Assembly: GCF_026745355.1 (NCBI RefSeq)
Contig: NC_079208.1
Coordinates: 24,883,805-24,947,804, forward strand
DNA length: 64,000 bases
Reading direction: 5' to 3'
DNA from: Beta vulgaris subsp. vulgaris
Lineage: Eukaryota; Streptophyta; Magnoliopsida; Caryophyllales; Amaranthaceae
In this document: positions 35,855 to 48,361 of the stretch, piece by piece
Position numbering within the stretch: the first letter of the stretch is position 1
Layout of the letters: each line of letters starts with the position of its first letter
Position numbers and translations under genes: made by a program
Notes under the pieces: model-generated
Seen by the model: only the letters and a program-made list of their open reading frames with translations
The model's database searches: none
What the model was told of the DNA's origin: nothing

Positions 35855-37929
35855 CTAAAAAATGATCTCTTGATGATTTTCTAGGTGGAAGGTCAGTCGT
35901 TGTAACGGGGGATCCTTGTATTGAGTATTGAATGCAAACATTCGCCAACATGCTTCAGAGGAAGACGCATATCTGCATTTCAAGTAATCCTTAATCTCAT
36001 CTATGACTTGCTCTTGCTCATTCTGTGTGCCACCATCATCATCACTTGTAAATTGTTCAATCCTTGCAAGTGCCATATCAGGCCCCTTGTTCATATACTT
36101 GGACAAGTATTTGAGCGACTGGTCTTTGTTGCACCATTCTACATTAAGTTGGGCTTGGAATTTCAACAATAAGTCGATGTTGTAAGGGATGACGAACCTG
36201 TTGTCCAAAGTTTGACCTTTTTTGGTTGCCGTTTGACCATTATCACGCCTCATATAAACTAGGTAACCCTCTTCAACTACCGTTATTTCTTTTGAAGCGA
36301 TTTTGGGTAGTATTTGAAACACTGGCCATTTTGCATACATGGAGTTTTTTCGTTCATTGATCCATAAGGTCCATGCATCATCAAATGCACCACAATCTCA
36401 TATCCCAAAAGGTCATTTTTCGAGTATGGTAGCTTTGCAGATATGATTATGTTTATGTCTTCAGGTTTTAAGGGTTTATCTTTCGAATATAAGAAGAGTA
36501 AAATGTGTGCATGCGGCAAACCTCTGTTTCGGAATTCAATGGTGTATATGACAGCCATAAGATTAGAAAAAAGGAGTCTCAGTTATTCTGTTTACTTTGA
36601 AATATGTATTTATGTAGTTAGGTAGCATAGTATCTATTTATAAATACCTTCCAATGTCTTTTCAAAGTGTTCTCTCACTGTGAGATCGCATATTAATTCA
36701 TCAAGCTTGATTTTAAAAACTCGAGCCATCACATCTACGCGATCTTCTGGTCATTGTCCAGGTATGCTTGCTAGGAATTTGTAATCTCTTGCCATTTCGG
36801 ATTACATGTAAATTATGAATAGGTAAGGCGGTCCAGCCCATCAACAGATAGCCATTGCGTCTTGGTAGTTCTGCACCATGTATCTAGGACCTCCAGTGAA
36901 TGAAGAAGGTAAGACAACTCGACGCCCTATTGAAGTTGGTGCTGTATCCCCTCTAGACACATAATCAGTGAACCCGCAAAGGACATCCTTTCTAATTGTC
37001 TTTTGGTTGTTACGCATAAAATTCAGCCTCACTTGTTTCAAGCATGTGAATGCGTGGACTATCAATTGCTGGCATAAACGGCCACAAAGAATCAGTGTGC
37101 GAGCCTCATTAAGTCTTTCCATAAAGCGAAAAACATAATACACTCTCATGGTGACAATTGTTCTTTTTTTCCGAGTCGTGGCGTCAAAATCATTGTGTGG
37201 GATGTCAATTATGTATCCATCTTCTCCTTATGGAAAAAGAAGTGGATATTGTAGGGCCATGAAACTTGGGTGATTTTCTAGATATCCTTTATAGATGATG
37301 ACCTTTCTCTTCTACTATCACATCTCGGGGTCCTCTTTTATTGTCATTGTTACCCATAATCAACGCTGCCAACTCATTGCTACTTGGTAGGTTGTATTGT
37401 CCACCATATTTAGAATGGTTTACAATTAAGCGAACATGCACAGGTTGCATATCAATACCGGAGAAGCGCTCCCTAGCCATTCTGAAGACTTTAGCTAGCT
37501 CATTGTGCTCATCTAACATTCTTGAAAGCCCCTCAACTATTTGGGGGTCGATATCACCTACAACATTGTTCGTCCATGAGCTGGTCTTGTTTCTTACTTT
37601 ATTGCTTGGATCATGCACATAGAGTTGGGTGAATCTTCATTTTTCTCCATCAGGTGGTAACAAAGACCCAATCTTATGGTAGTTCTGACCAAGGATTCTG
37701 AATGTAAGGCCCCCTTCCTCTCTTAATTTTCGTGTCTATTCCCCTCCCATTACTGTGAATGCAAATATAGAGTTAGCTCTAATGCAATCCTTGAATTTTG
37801 TTGATGTCCCACTGTTAGGGTCAAGGAGGGACTTTAAGTACTGGGGTGGTTCTTTAAGTAATGACAATTTGACTTTTCCTTTTTGGAAGCAAATATTGTA
37901 CTTGGGATAGTCTTTGGCCCTCTCTCTTT
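35855..37929 (-). pseudogene. Helitron Rep (HUH endonuclease) remnant
   Basis: Minus-strand pieces in family order: CFQKGKVKL (about 37885), YNLPSSNELAALIMG (37289-37618), the LPSSFTGGPRYMVQNYQDAM signature (36841-37149), the HUH motif within RGLPHAHILLFL (36283-36558), and the two-tyrosine motif KYLSKYMNKG (near 36100). In a working Helitron, HUH binds the metal and the tyrosines cut and join single-stranded DNA for rolling-circle transposition. Both motifs are intact by eye, but stops and frameshifts separate the blocks. The extreme N-terminus (CLDCGARVW, 39306-39360) lies beyond the solo LTR. Confidence 0.88.
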
Positions 37930-39300
37930 TGTTATTTCCCTAGGAATACTACAAGAGGGGGGGGGGTGAATTGTATGTGTAGAAATAAACGTAACTTTTT
38001 GCGGAAATTTAAACTTAAATGAATAAACAAGCTAGAGGAACACAAGGGATTTTTACGAGGAAAAACTTCTTGGGCCCAACAAGAAGAAACAACCTCGACC
38101 ACTAGGGATTTTAAACTCAACTCTTTCACTAATTAGGCCAAACAACTTTGTTACAACCTAATTTTATTCTCGAGCCACACCTTGAGTTCCTAAACTCAAA
38201 TTCCTGAGCCACTGTTCCCTTAACAGTAGTTCCTCCCAACTTCAGTCGAAGTTTTCTCACTCTTACTAGCTTTACTCAAAGCTTCTCTCATACAAAACTT
38301 CACTTATGAGTCCCTTACCCCAAAAACCAAAATACAATTGATCGAAATAAGCTTAGTGGAATTAGAGTAAGAAAGCAAAGAACAAATGGCTATTATGAGA
38401 GAATGAAGGCACTGACATTTAATTAGTTAAACTCACTTAATTACTTAGTCAGACACACTTTGGAACTTATTTAGACTTCAATATTTATAGTGAGAAACAC
38501 ATAGAACGTGGGAGTTAAAATCGAGTTCATGTTAAATCCATTATCCCATGATGTTCCTTCCCTTAAGGAACACGTTCCTTATCATGTCCCATGATCCCAT
38601 GATCTCTTTTTGAACGTGGATATGTTTTACCCACTGCTCCTAAAGATTAGGAGTTTCTTGAGCTTTATCCGAAAATCAGTTAACTTTAAAACAGATTTAA
38701 TATTAAAACTGAATTTTAATCTTTAAGAAAATATGATCTTTTTAAATAAAATCTTCTTAAAAACCGGATAAATATTTTCTTATCTTTTTCGAAAAACAAA
38801 AACTTTTCCTTAAAAGATTTTCTATTAAAACTGATTTTTACTTTACATAAACTTGTTTCCTATTATTTAGGCATGACTTACTCAACTTCACACTTGTACC
38901 GTTATGCTACTTCACGTCTAAGTCTAGTTTCTTTTATATATCAAGTTCCTTCAACAGATTCGTTTAGTGCCATTTAGTTTGTTCCTTAGAAAGGAACAAA
39001 CTCTCATTCTCAAATAAGACTACCAATGTTCCTTACCATCCTTACTTTGTTCCTTTTACAATGGAACTAGAAAAGAAAACGCCTTGCTTTTATTCTTCTT
39101 GATCCAATGCTGCTCCAGCATCAACTTCAAGAAACATCTTTACTTAGTCTTTGAAATCCTCTCTTGACTTCTTCCTTGACTTCGTATTCTCCTAGTTCCT
39201 TTCATTGATACCTTAAAAACCATACACTTAAATAACTCATTAGTTCACTACTTAGTTTGCATCTTTGTTTCTTTGTCATCATCAAAACTAGGGTTCAACA
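37930..39300. repeat. Solo LTR inserted in the Helitron Rep gene
   Basis: 1371 bp, starts TGTTATTTCCCTAGG and ends AGGGTTCAACA, that is TG...CA with a short TGTT/AACA inverted end. Flanked by a perfect 5-bp duplication TCTTT (37925-37929, 39301-39305). No primer-binding site, polypurine tract or coding region lies inside, and Helitron Rep sequence resumes on both sides. Orientation is not certain; on the minus strand it would start TGTTGAACCCTAG. It is the product of LTR-LTR recombination of a former retrotransposon. Confidence 0.87.
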
Positions 39301-39665
39301 TCTTTTACTCTTTCCTCTATCCAAACCCTTGCACCGCAATCCAGGCAGAAATGTTTGGGGCCACCAAAGTTCCATGGTGTTGTGTACTTTCCTTTTCAGA
39401 GGTCGAAAAGAAAAACAGGGGTGAATTTAACATAGGTTAAAATGTTGTTTTCAATTTTTATGATTACCAACGGTAATTTAGCACGTTCGGACTTACTTTA
39501 AAGTAATGCATGTGTTATTGAAGTTTCACCTTGTTTTGTAGTTGTTTTTTTGGGTGTTGCCATCCACTGTTTTTAGATAAAAGTTTTACATTTTTAATAA
39601 TCAGTTAGTTAGTTAGTACATGTTTAAATAAATTTAATATTGCATCTATAATATAATAAATGTAC

Positions 39666-39863
39666 CTCTAGTTAAGGTCGATGGGGTATGACTGGGTTTG
39701 TCGGATTGTGATTCATCAGTAAACATCATAGTTTCATCTGGTGGTGCTTGAGAATTGACTCGACGTCTTGAAGAGGATGTGGGTTCTCTATTGTCAATTC
39801 TTGTACGTCGTCTTGTTGGCGTACTTAAACCAATCTCACTATTGATTGCTTCAGTTGTCTCCC
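39666..39863 (-). pseudogene. Possible upstream exon of the Helitron Rep gene
   Basis: A 198-bp open stretch on the minus strand between a plausible acceptor (TTTTTAG, to 39864) and donor (GAG|GTACAT, at 39665). It encodes an Arg/Ser/Thr-rich segment (STPTRRRTRIDNREP). Plant Helitron Rep genes often carry such low-complexity N-terminal exons, and the position fits, but there is no diagnostic motif. Confidence 0.4.
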
Positions 39864-41820
39864 CTAAAAATCTATTTTTAATTTGACTTAGTTATTATGT
39901 GGTATATTCCATTTTTGTTATATATCATTAGTTTTAGTACATGATTGACCAACCTGTTCATGTTGTAGGTTGGTGTACTCTTTCCACCTTAATTAATCTT
40001 GAGGGTATATGTGCATTTGTCCAACTGATTGGTAGGTGTTTTGGTCTTGACTTTATCGTTGTATTGTGGCTCAGGCTAAGATTTGTGGCTCTGTTTTCTT
40101 TTGTATGAGAATTAAGCGTGGTAATAGTTTATTGTGTCTTGCTTGATCTTTTCTATCCATACCTGATTTCCTTTTCATTGATGACAATCTGTTAGAAATA
40201 CACCAAGTTTGTTTTCAACAAAAGTTCGGTTTTTTTGATATAAAACTTGCATTTGTTTTATTAAATAGGCTAACATACATAAGTTGATGAGAAATGTAAA
40301 GAAACATTTGAACCACGTAAACCAAAGAAAAATAATTGTGTTCTAAATCTAAAATTGGACCTCAATCAAAGGAAAATGAAAGTCATTCCTCATGAAGCTG
40401 GAGCTTTTTAGTCTTTTTGGGAAGTTGCATCAGATTTATAGTCCAATAGGTCCTTGGCCTTGCATAACTCTTCAACCAAGGCTTTGTTTTCCTAGCATAG
40501 ATCCATATAGTTTTGCTTTAAGGTTTTGAAATTCATTTATTCCTTTACTCGTTTAATGTCTGCTATACGGCGTTTTTTCCTCTGCTGGCGAACACTCTCT
40601 AGTTTGAAATCAGCAATTTCAAATTGGTAATACTCGTTTAATTTAAATATAGGTAGTAATTGGGCTGCATGCTCAGTAGCAGTTACCAATTCTTTTGATT
40701 TTTGGCTCTTTATTTTGGTTGTCGGATCGTCTTATGTGGTTGTTAGCTTTATGGTTTCTACATATTGTTGTCGTCGTTCCTTATAGTGTTGTTTAGTGGT
40801 GGTGACAAGCCATACTGGTTGATGATAGTGGTTAAAAGAGTTATGCAACTTATTGTGAATAGTTTTGTGGGATTATTCATAGTTAAACTATCAAATGACA
40901 TGAGTTAGTTAAATAACACATCATATCTTTATTTCTAAACAACGAATAATAGTTGACAAATTAATAAATATAATCAAATAATATAGCCTATCAATCATGA
41001 TTTTTGTACGTAATGACAAATATAATTTTTCATTCAATCAAACAATAGAGTCATTTAATCATGATTTTTCTACACAATATAAATATGTTTTTTCATGTAA
41101 TATTATGGGGCATTACCAAAGACCAAAAACTAATTAGGTATCAGACTAACTTACATTTGGGTAAACAAAGTTCTTAAATATTCTATCAAATAATGTTCGG
41201 CAAACATATTTAATTTAAGTGAGATACGACATACTTGGAATACTATAATTTAAATTTTCTTTGACATTACTTCTTGATAGCAAGCCGAAAAATATATCAG
41301 CTGAAGGAAATGAAATACCTTATGATGAATCCAAAAGTGTGTTTAATATTCACCCAAAATTCACGTATCAAAGAGTCGCACTCATAGATTAAGCTGTGCA
41401 GACTAAAGTCTATTCTCGGTTAATTTCATCACAATATTCTTATAATCATCAACACTAATGACTTGTCAAAAAACTTGCTGCTAATGCGTCAGTTATAATT
41501 AATATAATGAACCATTAGAATAGGGTAGGCAAGCCAACAACACAAAAGTAAATAAAGTCATAGTATGTACCTAAATAATTCTCACATTATTCTCTACATT
41601 ATATTTCATTTTAGAAGCAAGTCAAAAGCATGTGGCAGCCGTCTGTATAGATTTTCACTCCAATTTAAATGCAGAATCACAAATATGATAGGTGAACCCT
41701 CTAATAGAACACATAGAAAGAGAGAAACCTAAAACCGGCAAGGAGACTGAATACGAAAACATAAATCCCCCCTCGAAACCTTACAGTTCATTAGAAAAGT
41801 GCAAATGAAGTTATGATTAG
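39864..41820. other. Upstream Helitron flank / non-coding DNA with one weak coding-like stretch
   Basis: On the minus strand about 40400-40760 reads with few stops as a charged, helix-prone segment (IFKLNEYYQFEIADFKLESV then RQQRKKRRIADIKRVKE). It could be a decayed N-terminal exon or an adjacent broken gene; I do not recognise it. The rest (40870-41820) is AT-rich and featureless. Confidence 0.35.
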
Positions 41821-41822
41821 TA

Positions 41823-42081
41823 CTCCCCGACCTCCGTCTCAGAATAAACCTCCACATTGTTGTATTTTGATAGCTTGTAAAAGAATTGTCTTTCTTTAGA
41901 AGTAAAAATATTATTTTTCCCCTTTTATCTTACCATCATAGAACCCGTTTCCTTCTTGTATCATAACAATTATCTTCCTTAACCTGTCTTCTTCTACTTT
42001 CAATTAATTTATTTATCCTCAACAACTATTATGAAAACACCTGCCAAGTCAACAAAGAAGTTTATCACGGAACAGAGAGAG
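41823..42081. mobile_element. Stowaway-type MITE (Tc1/mariner)
   Basis: Terminal repeats CTCCCCGACCTCCGTCTCAG and the complement of the right end CTCTCTCTGTTCCGTGATA, close to the CTCCCTCCGTCCC Stowaway consensus. Flanked by the dinucleotide TA (41821-41822, 42082-42083). Length 259 bp; non-coding. Confidence 0.8.
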
Positions 42082-42083
42082 TA

Positions 42084-43895
42084 ATTTTATATAAATGATT
42101 GAAAATATCTAGCATGAAATTAGCTACAATAATCAACTTAGACAATACCTAGCTACTTATTGTAAGAGACCAAAAATAAATAGTTAAATACTCATTAAAA
42201 AGTAAAAAATTAACTTTACATCATATCAAATTAACGGCAGTGTCATCAATGATCAGTCATCACCATCGCACAACCCCCATTAACCCAACCCAAATATGAA
42301 AAATAGGAAAGCAGATGGAGGGAAGGCATAGAACCTCTAAGAAATAACATGTGAAAGATATTATTGAGCTGCTCCAATCAGAAAGGAAAACCAATACAAA
42401 TATATACCTTGTCGTGCACCAATCACAATATAAAATTTACAAAAAAGAACGTAAATAGAAACATGAATCACCAGTCGTTAGTCCAAAACCTACTTCAACA
42501 TTTTCAAGTTAGAAGCTACCACGAGTTAAAGAGACCATGATCTAACCCATTGGGGAGAGGGATCACATAATAAACAACTGAGAACTTCATCGTTTACTAT
42601 TAATATTTTCCCCTTTCAATCGGAAGCTAACCATTTAGATAGTTACACTAATGTATCTAAAAACTTACCTTTATGAAAGAAAAAAAAACTTAACTAACTA
42701 TCGAAATCTTATTAACTCCGTGCCTTGCTGACTTAAGTTCACAATGATAGAAATGTAGAGTCCACATAATCTGAACCACCCCAGTGAATTTAAGAAGAAT
42801 GAATTTCTAATAAAAAGGAATCCTCGACTTTGAAGTAAAATGCAGGTTTTTGTAGTCTAGACTGTCACTCAGTTTCTAAATTGTTGATTTGGATTCCTAG
42901 AATCAAATGCAAAAAGGCTGACTAACCTGTTAGACATTTCTATTTTTCCATTTTTTGTCCTTTCTAATTTTTCGTTTCCATTATTTCCGAATCTTAAAGG
43001 GAACCTTGTAGAGCACTAAGCCAACCAACTTGATGTTGGAAAAAGTAAGATCAGAAACTTTCGCTTGCACTTGCAAGCATAGGGATACTTGCTTGGTCAT
43101 GATTAAACAGGTTGGCTGCATTATGTGACAGAGGACCAGTTCACATGAACAAACACTGAATACAGTGACACGGGCAGATCCTCTCCTTTTTCAAGGCTCT
43201 TAGTACTTAAACATGGAGTTGAGATTTTATTGTCACATGCTTCATGTTTCTTGGTTACAAAACCAGGACTGTAGGGAAGACTGCAATGGTACCAACAACC
43301 TTTCACTTAATTGCATAAAATAGGCAGATCATTCCAACAAAATGCCACGTGTGTTGCCCAAACTTGTAAACACAGTTTTTACTTTTTGTTCTCTCATAAT
43401 AATATTCAAGGGCTTTACTGCATGGTATATTAGTATATAGTGCAACTCTTGCTATAAACAATCCTGTACTATCTCTCCATTCATCTCTCCCACCTCACCA
43501 TTGCCACAGAAGAATCTTAGCAATCGAAGTTTTTGAAAAAAGTTGCCAATAAATTAAACATACTTTTCTTTCTCTTTTTAACTAAATTTTTTCATGGCAT
43601 ATTAATGGATCTTTTCTTTTCTGGAAAATTGTCCCCATCAAAGTATATGCTTTAATTCAGTATTCCACTTCCATTATTCTCTACACTAATCTTTGACCAT
43701 GATCTCATAATTTTTCTTTATGCTGATATTGCTATATTTGATCCCTTACTCACCTATGCACTTTCTTTTTGTGACAATATTCCCAGCTCTCCTTTCTTTT
43801 TGAAGTTTATGATATATATATTATACTTGATAAATCAGCTGGGTTTTTTTTTTGTTTCTGTTTGAGCTCAATTATTTAGCAGCCCAATTAAGGAA
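42084..43895. other. Non-coding DNA left of the Tat gypsy element
   Basis: AT-rich, only short open frames, no recognised product. Part of 43466-43530 resembles 28010-28070. Confidence 0.5.
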
Positions 43896-44342
43896 TGAAG
43901 GGCCTCCTAAGATCCAGCAAAGCTTGTAGCGGTGGGTCCCACCATTGAGTTGACCAAATTAAAAGGCTAATATAAAGATCCACCAGAGGGCTAAAAGGGT
44001 TAATGGCCTCAAAAGGCAATTTAGCCATTAACCTCATAATAGCCCACTCAACTAATACTCCACAACCGGAGATTTCCAAACACTATAAATACCAGTTGCT
44101 TCATCAATGAACGTGTATTGAATTCTCACCTAACAAAACAGAGCATCTCTCTCTAGACTTTCTCTCTCTATCTCGATCAGCAACTGGCTTGAGCGTCGAA
44201 GGGGCGATCCCGGAACAACCCCCGGGGTAGTCTAACTTTGTTTTGCAGGATTCTGGTGTACATAAAACTAGTTCAAGTCAATGCTCTTGGGGTTCACTCC
44301 TACTCAGAATACATTAGTATCCTTAATTTCTAGACATAAACA
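43896..44342 (+). repeat. Probable 5' LTR of the Tat gypsy element (left edge uncertain)
   Basis: The right edge is clear: ...CATAAACA just before the primer-binding site. A TATA box TATAAATA lies at 44084-44091, a CTCTCTCT-rich transcribed region follows at 44145-44170, and the sequence between the TATA box and 44342 looks like an LTR R-U5. There is no second LTR for comparison, so the TG start at 43896 is only a candidate. Confidence 0.5.
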
Positions 44343-44408
44343 ATTTGGCGCCGTTTGTGGGGATAGCACAAGAAGTTACTTCGCCACTACACAACATGAT
44401 TCACCCTA

Positions 44409-45234
44409 TTGCTACTCAGAAAAAATCATCTCATTATTACTCAGCAATGGCCACAGCCAAGAGCACCCGCAACAAACATCCTTCAGCACATGCCTAGAGA
44501 TCTGAGCGGGCACCCTTATCTTCCCACCATAGGAGATTCGAACGGGCAGCCTCACCTCCTTGTCGGTCTCCCACAGTCCTACCACGGACCCCAACCAGGA
44601 ACCTTCCCATGGAGATCATTCATCCCCGTCCCAGCAGATATATCATGTCAATTCTCAACCCCTGTTTGCAGCAGACATCACCCTCATAGCGTCTCAGCTT
44701 CAGCAAACTTTACAGCGCAGCATAATGAACATGTTGACTGCCATTCAGCAAGGACAAACTCAGCCTAACCTTCATGTCCCCCCCGAACCAAGGGACCACG
44801 TCCTAGTGCGCTCTCAGTGGGAAGAACACAACCCACGATCGGCCCGCTGTGAGCCTCACTGGCAAAGATCGAGGTCCCAGAGCCTAGTCAACATGACAGG
44901 GAATGATCGAGACGAGAGATAGATGAGTGCCACCCATCCAAAGGGAGGTCGGCTCGCCATGGAGAAGAATCTCACATCTCCAAATCACCTAAAGGAGATG
45001 TCGGATGCAAGCTTAAGGACGCCCGACATTTTCTTAACCAGAAGTGCCTCAGCCAGGGATATGATGTCCGACACATCCTCAACAAGAAAGCCACTCACCG
45101 AGAAGGGCAAAGTGACTCAGCCCACTCTAAATCCTCTCGGCTTAACAGTGGAGCTCTCAAGTTCATGGTCCCATTCAGTCAGGAGATCTTGGAAGCACCT
45201 ACTCTAGGAAAACTCAAGACCCCCCTCATCGAAC
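44409..45234 (+). pseudogene. Tat gypsy gag, N-terminal part
   Basis: Gln/His/Ser-rich N-terminal gag region in shifting frames (44409-44768, 44560-44922, 44923-45207), ending with the proline-rich linker just before the conserved gag core. It is cut in the middle of a codon run by the CACTA at 45235. Confidence 0.7.
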
Positions 45235-45427
45235 CACTAGTGGAAAAAAACTTATAAGTCACTTAGTAACAGATTCGATTTTACAAAAACCACATCCCAA
45301 AATCATCCTTTAAAATGGAGGGAAAGTTGGGAGTAAAATCTGATGCGGTCCTCTTGTGGACCGCACCAGATTGAAAAACTGTTGCGGTTTTTCTGAAATC
45401 TGATGCGATTTTGGGGACCGCATCAGA

Positions 45428-47932
45428 AAATGGGCTTTTTAATCGCGCGTCCCAGCTCTCCCCCTTGTTCTCTCATCCACCCAATTTAAATCACGCGACC
45501 CAATTTCATTAAAACACGCGAGGCCCAGCTCTCCCCTTGTTTTGTTATTGTTTCTTTCACATCCCTCATATTCCTTCATCATTTTAATTTTTTCCCTCTC
45601 ACCAGGAAAATAAATAGGGTTTCTCTTTCCCCATATTCCCTTCTCTGGTGCACACCAACGCCAATTGCTGCTGCCAAAGCTTCGATTCAAGTGTTTCTTG
45701 CATTCAAATTTCACCCCATTCTAAACTGAAACATGTGAGTAGCTCGAATTTGTTTTTTTTTTCCGATTTGTGATTGATTTGGTTCAAAAATTTAAACCCT
45801 AGGAATCAAATTAGGGTTCCACCACCATCCACCACCACTGGGTTCCACCTTCCCCCAACGGCTACCAGCTACCGCCAATAAATCCCTCTAGTTGCGTACT
45901 CCTCTGAAATTCGAACGTCTCTTGGGTTTCTTATAAAACTCTTATTCTTTAGTTCTAGAATGTATTCTTTTTCTTCTGTAATCAACAAATTTTTGATTAC
46001 TTCTTTAAATTGTTGAAATTGAGATCGTAATAGTCTTTTTTCAATTAATACTTTGTGACCTAATTTTTCAATTTTCATCTATTTTTAGGGGAATTACTTC
46101 TTGTTTTTCGTTCGAATTTTCGGAATCAAAATCAACATCTACATTTCAACAACAACAACATTAGAGACATCAACAACAACAACATTCAAGAACCCTGTAT
46201 TTTTCAGCGAAAGAGATATAAAAGATCTGAAGAGAACCCCATGATTTGAGCTTCTCAGTGAGGTACATATATATTTTAGAATTAAATACATATGTAGTAA
46301 TAAGTGGCAGTTATAGTAAATAATAATGAGTGCAAGTGTAGTGCTGTTAAAATGAGTCCCTAGTAAAGTTTACTTTGCCTAAGTACTAAAAAATGTTGAT
46401 GAAAAAGGTAAGCAACAATTTTTTTACGCTAACGATTTTAAGGCAATGTGAAAATATTAGCACAATAAATATAAAATATAACAGATGAAGGAATTTTATT
46501 AGTTTTTGTTGTTTCAGCTAGAAGAACATTACTTTAGTATGATTCTAGTCACATATAGTCAATTAATAAGTGTGCACAAGACTTGGAGATACAATGTACA
46601 TGAAAGAAATCATTTTGAAATTAAAACCTACTCTCTTGTATCTGCAAATAATCCAAATATGAGTGCTTGATCATGTCGAGACTCAGGATTGAAAAGAGAA
46701 CATGTATTGACTGGATATGAAAGCTCAAGTGTTAGGTTAACATTCTGATTTTCAAGTTGCCTCTAAAAGTTACAATGCCTAGAGTTCTAGACTCTGGGAA
46801 AAAGGAAATCAGTAATTTATTACTAGTTAAAATGCCAATAATTGACGTAGTATTTGACATACAGTAGAGAAACTTTCCTTTTCAACAATCATCCACTCTG
46901 AATTCCTGCTGCTAGTGGGGGTATTCATAGGACTTTTAGTATAAAGTAGTATCCCCTAAATCAAACATGTTGCTAAGCTGTTTTGGAGGACCCTGAAAGA
47001 AATGTTGGGGGATATAAGGAGTAGGCTCATTAAATCCTCCGCCTCCCCTTTTTTGTCTTCTGGTGGTGGTGGTCAAGGGACATTGTCAATTTGTTTAGAT
47101 GCTAAATTATAGAGTAGCGTCACAGAGAGGATGGGGAGATACATACACCTGGAAAAGGATTTTGGTCAAGTGTAAGCATTTCCAGGCCAATTCCAAAACC
47201 AATGATCTGACGTGCAAATAAGGTAAATTATAAATATGAACTTCTGTATGCTACCAGTTTGGCAGCTCAAACGAAATGAATGAAATTGAGCCGGATGGTA
47301 AATTTTATTCCATAAACTTCTTCCAACTGGCGTCTGGTCCTATACAACTTCCATTACATGTCTTCCCTGGAATAAAATTCTCTCCCAAGTGTGAAATCTT
47401 TCATCCTATTATTATAATTAATCATGTTGATGGGGATACAAATGATGAAACTTTTAGGCGTAAAACTCAACGCATTTGTTAGTAGTTTTTCTATTAGTAA
47501 ATGTTGGCAATCAATTGCCTTGTCACGAAATACAACATGCACAGTTATTAGTAGTTACTAGACTTACTACATGTAACTCTCCTTTCTTTCTAAGATATCA
47601 TATTACGGACAGTGTGCTAATTCTTGTTGTAGTTTCATGGTGGTTTAGTTCTATAATATACTATCACCTGTCTTTTTTTTTGGCTTTGGTTTCATATGTG
47701 ATGGTGGTCGGCTGGTTACGAACACATTGAAAATTGAGTTTGAGGTTAATTGTTCGGTTTACATCTTTTATTGCCTTTGAGTTGTTCTATTTGATATTTG
47801 GAGAAGTTTTCACTGGTGGGTGGTGAGGGTTGTTCCAAAATATATAGAGAATTAGAACATAAGATCTTTTTTGACTATGGATTTGATTGATATCTTTCTT
47901 TTTCTTAAGGAGACGGTCCTTTTCGTTTGCAG
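45428..47932 (+). other. Left interior of the large CACTA: leader-like and intron-like DNA
   Basis: 45440-45740 resembles a transcribed plant 5' leader (CT-rich, ending near CTGAAACATGTGAGT with a donor-like site). The remainder up to the ARF exon acceptor at 47931 has no recognised coding sequence. It may be captured promoter/intron sequence or CACTA-specific DNA. Confidence 0.4.
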
Positions 47933-48015
47933 CTTGAAGCTTCAACACATCAGGGATTAGAACAGCAGATGCCTTCATTCAATTTGCCATCTAAAATTCT
48001 TTGCAAAGTGGCTAA

Positions 48016-48361
48016 TATTGAAGAAAGGAGTCCAGCTAGCTGAGTTTAGTTACTAATAGAATATAGCTGTTAGTATTAAAAGCCCACTGTGTTAGTGGCC
48101 CAAACTCTCTTGTTTTTCAGTCTGTTGTTTAGGCTGGTGGCCTCAGGTTGTTTGTCCTTTTGTGTGACACTTATCGAGGGTTTTGTGTAGCCTACAAGGC
48201 ACTACTTTCTAGGTTGATGCACCGGATATAAAATGCTGCATTCATGTCCAAAAAGGCATGAGAGAATGAATGAAAAAACCCAAACCTGAAAGTGAGAAAA
48301 TGTTTCTTGTTTATGAGCAGCAACAACAGCTAAAACAAATGAAAGAATTCATTTGTCGTCA
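48016..48361 (+). repeat. 5' LTR of the copia element
   Basis: 346 bp from TATTGAAGAAAGG to GTCGTCA, with a TATA-like GATATAAAATG at 48224-48234. It lies directly after GCTAA of the captured ARF exon. Confidence 0.95.

Larger units (their letters stand above)
28690..39863 (-). mobile_element. Decayed autonomous Helitron (Rep/helicase), split by a LINE and a solo LTR
   Basis: Rep and PIF1-like helicase pieces run 3' to 5' along the minus strand: N-terminal zinc region (about 39306-39360 and 37660-37929), Rep with HUH and two-tyrosine motifs (about 35855-37622), helicase with Walker A and B (about 34193-35100), helicase C-terminus (28690-29149). The LINE at 29150-34192 and the solo LTR at 37930-39300 account for the two big gaps. 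Both have target duplications that rejoin Helitron coding sequence. Termini were not found: no clear 5' TC or 3' hairpin-CTRR could be placed, so the given ends only bracket the coding remains. Many stops; not autonomous any more. Confidence 0.85.

Noticed and set aside
40400..40760. Charged minus-strand stretch as a real gene
   Set aside because: No start, no splice frame and stops between blocks. Kept only as a weak remark under the flanking region.
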